NCBI GenBank assembly: GCA_945878385.1
Contig: CAMCTE010000193.1
Location: 1-5,356 of the forward strand
Direction: 5' to 3'
Source: Azohydromonas lata NBRC 102462
GTDB taxonomy: Bacteria; Pseudomonadota; Gammaproteobacteria; Burkholderiales; Burkholderiaceae_C
Length of the DNA: 5,356 nucleotides
In this document: positions 1-5,312 of the stretch, piece after piece
Layout: each line of letters starts with the position of its first letter
How positions within the stretch are numbered: position 1 is the stretch's first letter
Translations under genes and position numbers: made by a program
The notes under the pieces: generated by a model
Seen by the model: the letters and a program-made list of their open reading frames with translations, nothing else
What the model was told of the DNA's origin: nothing
Databases searched by the model: none

Positions 1-37
1 CCGTGCTGCGTTGGCGGGTGGGCTGAAGGGGCCCGGC

Positions 38-65
38 TGCCGTTTGGTGTTTGCCGTTTGGCGTT
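38..65. repeat. Two tandem copies of a 14-bp repeat
   Basis: TGCCGTTTGGTGTT at 38-51 is followed directly by TGCCGTTTGGCGTT at 52-65, differing at one base. The following bases, CGCCGATTGCCG, are a more degenerate continuation. It looks like a small slippage-type duplication in non-coding DNA. No function is indicated. Confidence 0.7.
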
Positions 66-76
66 CGCCGATTGCC

Positions 77-97
77 GCAGCCCCCTGGGGGAACTGC
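77..97 (-). terminator. Hairpin downstream of the PAS-HisKA-REC gene, possible terminator
   Basis: GCAG (77-80) pairs with CTGC (94-97), and a C run (81-85) pairs with a G run (87-91), leaving AA at 92-93 as a bulge. The hairpin begins 22 bases past the stop codon at 119-121, the usual place for a terminator. No T tract follows on the minus strand, so it is not a textbook intrinsic terminator. It may stabilise an mRNA 3' end or assist Rho-dependent termination. Confidence 0.35.
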
Positions 98-118
98 AGT
101 GAGGCGGTTCCCTGGCTT

Positions 119-1204
119 TCAGTGCGCCGCGCGCGCGGGGGCTGATGCCAAGCGCACCCGCTGCACTGCCCGCGCCAGGTCGGCCACTGCGAAGGGTTTG
201 GTGACCACCTCGCGCATGCCGGCAGCCAAGGCCTTGACCCGGTCGGCCTCGGTGACGCTGGCGGTGACTGCCAACAGGGGCAGGCCAGGGCCCGAGAGTT
301 GCCGGATTTGCCGGGCGGTTTCAAAGCCGTCCATGCCCGGCATGTGCAGGTCCATCAGCACCACATCCACGGCACTGCGCCCTTGCTGGTACAAAAACTC
401 CAACGCGGCGGCGCCACTGATGCACTCGGCCACCCATGCGCCGGCCTTGCGCAGGCTCAATGCACCGGCCAGCAGGCCCACCGGGTTGTCGTCCACCAGC
501 AATAGGCGCACGCCGCTCAGGGTGTGGTCTGCCCCGCTGGCCAAATAACTGCGGCGGGCAGGGCCGTCGGCTGCTTCAGGCCCCTGCGTGCGGGTGGTAA
601 CGCCCGGTTCGGCCTGCGTTGGTGGCCCGGCTTCGCCGCCCAGCACTTCGTCCACCAAGTCCAGCAGGTGTTCCGAAGCCTGCAGTGCATGATCGGCCAT
701 TTGCCGCGCGGCCTCGGTGCTCACTTCGTCTTTCAGGTGCTGCAGCAGGTGGATGACCGCGTGCAGCGGGGTGCGCAGCTGGTGGCTGAACAGGCTCTGT
801 GCACGCTCCTGCGCGTTGACTCCGCGGCTGGCCAGCGCCAGTTCGGCGGTGATGTCCGCTTGCAGGCAATAGAAGCCGCGATGAGCACCGGCGGCATCGC
901 TCCAAGGGTGGATCATCAGCCGTGCCCAGTATTCGGCCCCGTCCTTGCGTCGGTTGAGCAGGTCCACCGTGACTGAGCGCCGCTCGGCCAAGGCACGCCG
1001 TATGCGTGCCACGGCCTGTGGGTCGGTTTGTTCGCATTGCAGCAGCCGGCCCGGTTTGACGCCCAGCAGTTCCTGGTGCGTGTAGCCGGTCAGCCGGTGG
1101 GCCGCTTCGTTGGCCCAGGTGACGCTGCCGTCCGCATCGGTCACCAACCGCGCGCCCGCGCTGTGCTGTACGGCACTACCGAGACCTTCGAGGTCGAGTT
1201 CCAC
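119..1204 (-). CDS. PAS-HisKA-REC signalling protein lacking an ATPase domain
   Basis: This 361-residue soluble protein has no visible signal peptide or membrane segment. Residues about 8-122 form a PAS domain of the LOV-like subtype (N32, then GRLLQ at 52-56 and DITAE at 117-121). Gly52 stands where LOV proteins carry the flavin-binding cysteine, so it is probably not a blue-light sensor. Residues about 130-190 are a HisKA dimerisation helix pair with His141 in SHQLRTPL; the usual Glu after His is Gln142. A roughly 40-residue linker follows where an HATPase_c domain of about 110 residues would be expected. Residues about 232-352 are a receiver domain with D238/D239, phosphoacceptor D285, T314 and K336 all present. 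The start is GTG, because an in-frame TGA lies 18 bases upstream and CAAAGG gives a ribosome-binding site. I infer a phospho-acceptor or scaffold role served by another kinase, rather than autophosphorylation. The domain calls are firm; the role is unknown. Confidence 0.9.
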   Translation of the reverse strand: MELDLEGLGSAVQHSAGARLVTDADGSVTWANEAAHRLTGYTHQELLGVKPGRLLQCEQTDPQAVARIRRALAERRSVTVDLLNRRKDGAEYWARLMIHPWSDAAGAHRGFYCLQADITAELALASRGVNAQERAQSLFSHQLRTPLHAVIHLLQHLKDEVSTEAARQMADHALQASEHLLDLVDEVLGGEAGPPTQAEPGVTTRTQGPEAADGPARRSYLASGADHTLSGVRLLLVDDNPVGLLAGALSLRKAGAWVAECISGAAALEFLYQQGRSAVDVVLMDLHMPGMDGFETARQIRQLSGPGLPLLAVTASVTEADRVKALAAGMREVVTKPFAVADLARAVQRVRLASAPARAAH

Positions 1205-1212
1205 CTTGGCCG

Positions 1213-1246
1213 CCTTTGTTCAGTCCTGCCCTTGGTGGTGGCAGGA
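1213..1246 (-). promoter_or_regulatory. Leader hairpin and ribosome-binding site of the PAS-HisKA-REC gene
   Basis: In the predicted 5' leader, TCCTGCC (1224-1230) and GGCAGGA (1240-1246) form a perfect 7-bp stem with a 9-base loop. On the minus strand CAAAGG (revcomp of 1213-1218) lies 8 bases before the GTG start and 5 bases past the hairpin. The hairpin leaves the ribosome-binding site single-stranded, so an effect on mRNA stability or on translation is possible. No known riboswitch is recognisable. Confidence 0.4.
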
Positions 1247-1290
1247 GGGGCCGCGGCACTTGCATCGGGTTGATCAGGCGCGGCACATGC

Positions 1291-1319
1291 ACAGTATTCC
1301 TTTCGCCTATCAATGTCAA
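1291..1319 (-). promoter_or_regulatory. Sigma70-type promoter for the PAS-HisKA-REC gene
   Basis: Read on the minus strand, a perfect -35 TTGACA (1319-1314) is separated by exactly 17 bases from TACTGT (1296-1291). TACTGT matches the -10 consensus at the most important positions, T1, A2 and T6. Transcription would start near 1284, giving a leader of about 80 bases. The -35 lies inside the palindrome at 1312-1333, so a bound protein there should interfere with RNA polymerase. Confidence 0.6.
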
Positions 1320-1333
1320 TGATTATTGACATT
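1312..1333. promoter_or_regulatory. 22-bp palindrome, candidate operator
   Basis: AATGTCAAT (1312-1320) and ATTGACATT (1325-1333) are perfect 9-bp inverted arms around a GATT centre; only one base pair in the 22 breaks symmetry. It is strikingly AT-rich for this GC-rich DNA, and it covers the -35 of the minus-strand promoter. Each arm ends in an outward-pointing TTGACA. On the plus strand no convincing -10 follows at 16-18 bases. The regulator is unknown. Against the Fur 19-mer consensus as I recall it, the minus strand of 1315-1333 matches 12 of 19, including ATAATCATT in a row, so a Fur-type site is one option. Confidence 0.6.
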
Positions 1334-1416
1334 TGTGCCCGTATGGGCCACTCCCTTGGGAACGCGGCCGGGTGAACTTGGCCAGTGGGCGCAATCGCGG
1401 CGAGAATCCCCCTTGC

Positions 1417-1908
1417 ATGAGTGAATTCGCGGTTGAAGTGCTGGCCGTGCGCGACGCCGACGAATGGGCGGCCGCCGCGCAGATCGTGGCCGAATATGTC
1501 GGCAGCCTGGGTGTGGACTTGGCCTTTCAGGCCATAGACGGGGAGTTGGCCCACCTGCCCCAGCACTATGCCCCGCCCGATGGTGTGATGCTGCTGGCCT
1601 GGGTGGACGGGGCATTGGCCGGTTGTGGCGCGCTCAGGCCCCTGCCCGAAGCCGATTACCCCAACGCCTGTGAGATGCGGCGCCTGTATGTGCGCCGCGC
1701 CTTCCGCCGCTTCGGCCTGGGCCGTCTGTTGGCCCAAGCCTTGATCGACCACGGCCTGCGTGCAGGCTATTCCTGCATGCTGCTGGACACCTTGGACGAC
1801 ATGGAGGCCGCGCGTGGTCTCTACGACAGCCTGGGATTCGAGGAAATTCCCCCCTTCTACTTCAACCCCCTGCCGGGGGCGCATTACCTGAAAGTCGAGC
1901 TGCGATGA
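1417..1908 (+). CDS. GNAT-family N-acetyltransferase
   Basis: GNAT enzymes move an acetyl group from acetyl-CoA to an amine; the substrate here cannot be told from sequence. The 163-residue protein is a single domain of normal length. Residues 86-110 hold the beta4-alpha3 acetyl-CoA motif, with R97-x-x-G100-x-G102 binding the pyrophosphate. Residues 135-141 (LYDSLGF) give the typical motif B with Tyr136 as a possible general acid. The first part (about 35-60, with LAHLPQHYAPP) resembles a common bacterial GNAT subgroup of unassigned substrate. I chose ATG at 1417, preceded by a weak GAGA site 11 bases upstream. The frame is open further to a TTG at 1333, but that would add 28 residues unlike the family and start inside the palindrome. 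Its stop overlaps the lactonase start as ATGA, so the two are probably co-transcribed and translationally coupled. Confidence 0.9.
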   Translation: MSEFAVEVLAVRDADEWAAAAQIVAEYVGSLGVDLAFQAIDGELAHLPQHYAPPDGVMLLAWVDGALAGCGALRPLPEADYPNACEMRRLYVRRAFRRFGLGRLLAQALIDHGLRAGYSCMLLDTLDDMEAARGLYDSLGFEEIPPFYFNPLPGAHYLKVELR

Positions 1909-2813
1909 CCTGGACCCCCGTGCCCGTGGCGCCCAACCGTCTGGGCGAGTCGCCCATGTGGCACCCCGTGACCCAGCTCCTGTACTGGTGCGACATCCCG
2001 GCCGGTGAATTGCACCGATGGGACCCCGTGCGGGGCGAACACCGGCAGTGGCGCCTGGGCACCGACACGGCCTGCTGTGCGCCGGTGACCGATGGCTCGC
2101 TGCTCTTGGCGCTGCGCACCGGCATCGTGCATTTCGACCCGGCCACGGGCGCGGTACGGCCCTTGGTGACGGCGCCTTACGACACCGCCGAAGAGCGCTT
2201 CAATGACGGCAAGGTGGACCCCTTGGGCCGCTTCTGGGTGGGTACGCTGTACGAGCCGCGCCAACCGCCCCTGGCGCGGGTGTACCGGCTGCAGTGGGCG
2301 CGCACCGGCCCTCAGTTGGTGGCGGTGGCCGATGGGGTGACGGTGAGCAATGGACTGGCCTTCAGCCCGGATGGCCGCACCGTGTACCGCAGCGACACCA
2401 CCAGCCACACCGTGTGGAAGGCTGAGCTGTCTGCGGTGACGGGTGAAGCCGGGCCCTGGGCACTGATGGCCACATTCGACAAGCGCCAAGACGGCCAGCC
2501 CTTGTCCCGCTACGGTGGGCGCCCCGATGGCGCTGCGGTAGACCGCGACGGTTGCTACTGGGCCGCCATGTACGAGGGCCAGCGGCTGGTGCGCCTATCG
2601 CCGCAGGGTGAATTGTTGGCCAGCGTGGAGTTGCCGGTGCGCTGCCCGACCATGCCCTGCTTCGGCGGTGAAGACCTGCGCACCCTGTATGTGACCACCG
2701 CGCGCGACAAGCGGCCCGCTGAAGAGCTCGATGCGCAGCCTTGGGCGGGTTGTGTGCTGCAGATGCGGGTGGAAGTGCCGGGCCTTGCGCTGCACTGCGT
2801 GTTGCCGCCCTGA
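1905..2813 (+). CDS. SMP-30/gluconolactonase family protein (sugar lactone hydrolase)
   Basis: Members are six-bladed beta-propeller enzymes that open sugar lactones such as gluconolactone or arabinonolactone, using one divalent metal. The 302-residue protein is of normal length and complete. By comparison with human SMP-30 as I recall it, all metal and substrate residues appear present: Glu15 in LGESP, Asn100 in RFNDGKVDPLGRF, Asn149 in VSNGLAFSPDG and Asp208 in GGRPDG. The C-terminal FGGEDLRTLYVTTAR (253-267) is also typical. No signal peptide is visible, so it is probably cytoplasmic. The ATG start overlaps the GNAT stop by four bases (ATGA), and no separate ribosome-binding site is obvious, which suits translational coupling. 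No sugar dehydrogenase, dehydratase or transporter is in the window, so the lactone it acts on is open. The family call is firm; the substrate is not. Confidence 0.93.
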   Translation: MTWTPVPVAPNRLGESPMWHPVTQLLYWCDIPAGELHRWDPVRGEHRQWRLGTDTACCAPVTDGSLLLALRTGIVHFDPATGAVRPLVTAPYDTAEERFNDGKVDPLGRFWVGTLYEPRQPPLARVYRLQWARTGPQLVAVADGVTVSNGLAFSPDGRTVYRSDTTSHTVWKAELSAVTGEAGPWALMATFDKRQDGQPLSRYGGRPDGAAVDRDGCYWAAMYEGQRLVRLSPQGELLASVELPVRCPTMPCFGGEDLRTLYVTTARDKRPAEELDAQPWAGCVLQMRVEVPGLALHCVLPP

Positions 2814-2848
2814 ACCGGGCCGTGTACGGACTGCCCGTGAAAGCTGCC

Positions 2849-2882
2849 CCGGGTGAACGGGCATCAGTGGCTGTTCACCGGG
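2849..2882. terminator. Weak hairpin between convergent genes
   Basis: GGTGAAC (2852-2858) pairs with GTTCACC (2873-2879). After one mismatch, CC (2849-2850) pairs with GG (2881-2882). A competing 7-bp stem is TGCCCGT (2832-2838) with ACGGGCA (2857-2863); it shares bases 2857-2858 and occupies the first stem's loop, so the two exclude each other. There is no T tract on either strand. The position between convergent genes is right for a terminator, but the structure is not convincing on its own. Confidence 0.25.
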
Positions 2883-2893
2883 TATGACGCCGG

Positions 2894-2940
2894 CACTCAG
2901 TGCGGCCATTCAGTGCGGCTAATCAGCGCGGCAATTCAGC
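2894..2940. repeat. 13-bp tandem repeat at the 3' end of the DsbD-type gene
   Basis: Three full units and part of a fourth sit head to tail: CACTCAGTGCGGC (2894-2906), CATTCAGTGCGGC (2907-2919), TAATCAGCGCGGC (2920-2932) and AATTCAGC (2933-2940). The array spans the stop codon of the minus-strand reductase gene at 2923-2925. It encodes the final A-E-L-P-R residues and stop, then continues into the non-coding gap. Because 13 is not a multiple of three, each copy places a TGA in a different frame. Confidence 0.8.
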
Positions 2941-5196
2941 CACCGCTTGAATCATCAGGGCTGGCGTGAGCAACTCGGGCAGCAGCACCGGCTCGGCCCC
3001 GGCTCGGTAGAAGGCGTACACCGGCACGCCGGTGCGGCCCAGGCGCGTGAGTTCCCGGGTGATGGCTTCATCACGCCGGGTCCAATCGGCCTGCATCGTC
3101 ACCACGCCGCGTGCGCGCAGCGCCTGCACCACTTCATCGCGGCGCAGCGTGCTGCGCTTGTTCACCTGGCAGGTCACGCACCAGGCTGCGGTGTAGTCCA
3201 CAAAAACGGTGCGGCCCTGGGCCAATTCTTCGGCCAAGGCCTGCGGGCTCCAGGGCGCCCAGTCGGCCACCGTTGCGCCCGGTGCGCCCGCGGTGCTGCC
3301 GCTGCTTGCAGGCGCGGTGCCGCGGGCATCGGCGGGCGCTTGCAGGAGGGGCCAAGCCCAGGCCACCGAGGCCGCCACCGTCAGCGCCGCGATGGTGCGC
3401 AAGACGGTGCGTCCGCTGCCGGCCATACCCGCAGCCCAACCCCAGGCGCCGATGGCAAAGGCCAGCAGCACCAACACGCCCAGCCAGGCGGCTGCGGCGT
3501 CCACGCCCGCCTGATGGCCCAGCACCCACAAGAGCCACACCACGGTGGCCAGCATGGGCAGGGCCATGGCGTGCTTCACCTTGAGCATCCACGCCCCCGG
3601 AGGCGGCAGCCGCGCGGCCCAACCGGGCATCAGGCTCAGCAGCAGATAGGGCAGGGCCATGCCCAAGCCCAGGGCCACGAACACCCCCAGAGCCTGTGCC
3701 GTGGGCATGGTCATGGCCACGCCCAACGAGGCCCCCATGAAGGGCGCGGTGCAAGGCGAGGCCACCACCACCGCCAAGACCCCGGTCAGAAAGTGGTCCA
3801 CCAGGGGGCTCTTGGCGCGCGCGGTCACCCACCGGTCGGGCACCAACATGCCGAACTCGAAGTGCCCCAGCAGGTTCAGCGCCATGAGCGTGAACAGCAG
3901 GGCCAGTGCCGAAACGAAGGGCGGCGACTGCAGCTGAAAGCCCCAGCCCAGTTGTTCGCCCGAAGCGCGCAAGGCCAACAACAGAGCGGCCAGTGCGGTG
4001 AAGCTGAGCACCACGCCCGCGGTGTAGGACAAGCCGCCCAGGGCAAGGACGCGGCGGTTGTGCGCGTCGGCGGCAAAGCCGAACACCTTGAGCGAGAGCA
4101 CCGGAAACACGCAGGGCATCAGGTTCAGGATGAGGCCGCCCAGCAAGGCAAAGGCAGCGGCGGCCCACCAACCGCTGGCGGAGGGTGGGGCTGTGGTGTG
4201 GGCTGGTGCGGCGTTTGAAGGTTCGACCGCGCCCGTGGTCACGGCACCTCCCAGCGAACCCGCCGCCGGTGCGCCGGCATCGGCGGCCGGCCAAGCGCCT
4301 GCCACGGCAGCGGTGAGCAGGATGCCCGCGGGCTCAGAAGACGGGCCCGAGCGGGCTTGGGCCGCGGGTGTTTTTTCAGCCGCTGCGACCACGAAACTCA
4401 TTTCCGCAGGCGCTTCCATGCGCTGCGGGGAATAGGCCATCAGGCCCTGCCAGGCGCCGGCGGTTGTCGATGCTTCGGCCGCGCGCCATTGGGCTTGCGG
4501 CTCAACCGAGGGCGACAGCACATGTGCGGCGGTGGGAAAGACGGACAGCTTTCGCCCCTGCCACTCCTTGGGCAGGCCCTGCAGGTCCAGCGTCAGGCCG
4601 GTCGGGCCCACCCGCGCAGAGGGCTTCGCGCCGGGCCACGCCACAGGCAACAGCGCGCGCGTCTGGTCGAACAAAGGCGCTTCGCGGGCCCATGCCGAGC
4701 GCGCAGCGCCGGCCGGCAGGGTGAGGCTGAAATCCCCGCCCTCGGGGATGCACACGTTTTCGCACACCAGCCAATCGGCGCGAAGGCGGATCGTCAGGGG
4801 CGCGTCGGGCGGAGCCTGTGTGACCTTCAGCGGCACCGCAAGCAGCAGCGTGCCTTCGTAGCCATGATTCATCAGGGGCCCGATGGGCAGGCGATGTGGC
4901 ACGGGCCATTCGATGTCGCCGGCCTGAAGTCCGGCGGGCAGTTGCCACTGCAGTTGCGTGGGCAGGCCTGAGTCACCAGGGTTGAGCCAGTAGGTGTGCC
5001 AGCCCTTCTTGTGGACGATCTTCAGCCCCAGCCAGGCCGGTTCGCCCGCGCGCAAGCCGCCAGGCGCATGCACCATGAGTTCGGCGCGCACCTGGTCGGT
5101 GGTGACGACAGAGGCCGCCTGCGCCGCACGCCACGGAAAGGCCCAAAAGGCCAGGGCCAGCAGGAAGGCAAACAGGGTGCGCGCGTGCAGTCTCAT
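2923..5196 (-). CDS. dsbD: DsbD/ScsB-type protein-disulfide reductase
   Basis: This inner-membrane protein passes electrons from cytoplasmic thioredoxin to periplasmic disulfide proteins. Its 757 residues start with a signal peptide (about 1-27, cleavage after AQA). A periplasmic N-terminal domain (about 28-270) carries C145 and C149 in CENVCIPEG. An Ala/Pro-rich linker (about 272-342) follows, then about eight membrane segments between 343 and 617. These contain the CcdA-like pair C362 (LNLMPCVFPVLSLK) and C482 (VVVASPCTAP). A second linker (about 620-645) leads to a thioredoxin-like domain with C673-V-T-C676 and likely cis-proline P725. These six cysteines are the only ones in the protein, exactly three redox pairs. 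It is longer than E. coli DsbD (565 residues as I recall), and the CxxxC spacing and length resemble ScsB, so scsB is an alternative name. No ScsC or ScsD partner is in view. ATG at 5196 follows a weak GAGA site. Confidence 0.95.
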   Translation of the reverse strand: MRLHARTLFAFLLALAFWAFPWRAAQAASVVTTDQVRAELMVHAPGGLRAGEPAWLGLKIVHKKGWHTYWLNPGDSGLPTQLQWQLPAGLQAGDIEWPVPHRLPIGPLMNHGYEGTLLLAVPLKVTQAPPDAPLTIRLRADWLVCENVCIPEGGDFSLTLPAGAARSAWAREAPLFDQTRALLPVAWPGAKPSARVGPTGLTLDLQGLPKEWQGRKLSVFPTAAHVLSPSVEPQAQWRAAEASTTAGAWQGLMAYSPQRMEAPAEMSFVVAAAEKTPAAQARSGPSSEPAGILLTAAVAGAWPAADAGAPAAGSLGGAVTTGAVEPSNAAPAHTTAPPSASGWWAAAAFALLGGLILNLMPCVFPVLSLKVFGFAADAHNRRVLALGGLSYTAGVVLSFTALAALLLALRASGEQLGWGFQLQSPPFVSALALLFTLMALNLLGHFEFGMLVPDRWVTARAKSPLVDHFLTGVLAVVVASPCTAPFMGASLGVAMTMPTAQALGVFVALGLGMALPYLLLSLMPGWAARLPPPGAWMLKVKHAMALPMLATVVWLLWVLGHQAGVDAAAAWLGVLVLLAFAIGAWGWAAGMAGSGRTVLRTIAALTVAASVAWAWPLLQAPADARGTAPASSGSTAGAPGATVADWAPWSPQALAEELAQGRTVFVDYTAAWCVTCQVNKRSTLRRDEVVQALRARGVVTMQADWTRRDEAITRELTRLGRTGVPVYAFYRAGAEPVLLPELLTPALMIQAVAELPR

Positions 5197-5252
5197 CCGT
5201 TGATCATCTCAGTTTCGGGCGAGGGTCGAGTCTTGGTGTAGGGCATTACCGC

Positions 5253-5279
5253 AAACCCCCGCGGGTTTCCACGTATACT
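5253..5279 (+). promoter_or_regulatory. Candidate promoter with an embedded inverted repeat
   Basis: TATACT at 5274-5279 matches the -10 consensus at five of six bases and would start transcription near 5286. No good -35 lies at 16-18 bases. Just upstream, AAACCC (5253-5258) and GGGTTT (5263-5268) form an inverted repeat containing the 8-bp palindrome CCCGCGGG (5258-5265), in the place a spacer would occupy. A weak -35 plus this repeat suggests an activator or repressor site. The repeat could instead be a terminator-like remnant. Confidence 0.45.
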
Positions 5280-5312
5280 CGTTGGGCTTTGCTGATTGGA
5301 GTCTGAAACCTC

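Larger units (their letters stand above)
1..118. other. Left flank without a supported gene
   Basis: This GC-rich stretch lies beyond the stop codon of the minus-strand PAS-HisKA-REC gene. Two plus-strand frames stay open from the left edge, and a third closes at a TGA at 24-26, so the tail of a convergent gene cannot be excluded. None of the translated fragments resembles a protein I recognise. The stretch holds a short direct repeat and a hairpin, both listed separately. Confidence 0.5.

Noticed and set aside
1326..1354. Plus-strand promoter using the TTGACA of the palindrome's right arm
   Set aside because: The bases 16-18 positions downstream (around 1348-1355) are C-rich and bear no resemblance to a -10 element, so I could not support a promoter for the GNAT gene here.
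1333..1416. Upstream TTG start adding 28 residues to the GNAT protein
   Set aside because: The extra residues do not look like the family, the start falls on the last base of the palindrome, and the ATG at 1417 gives a normal-length GNAT.
1141..1884. 247-codon minus-strand frame opposite the GNAT gene and across the divergent control region
   Set aside because: It would read through the palindrome and promoter and overlap the signalling gene start. Its translation has no recognisable domain, whereas the GNAT motifs on the other strand are clear.
1884..2489. Minus-strand open frame opposite the lactonase gene
   Set aside because: It is a shadow of the well-supported SMP-30 reading frame, with low-complexity composition and no motif.
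2947..4218. Long plus-strand open frame (423 codons) antisense to the DsbD-type gene
   Set aside because: Its translation is rich in His, Gln, Gly and Arg without any domain, as expected for the opposite strand of a GC-rich gene. The minus-strand frame has an obvious family, signal peptide and redox motifs.
3134..4294. 386-codon minus-strand frame inside the DsbD-type gene
   Set aside because: It is a shifted frame of the same gene, Arg/Gly/Ala-rich, with no start signal or family resemblance.
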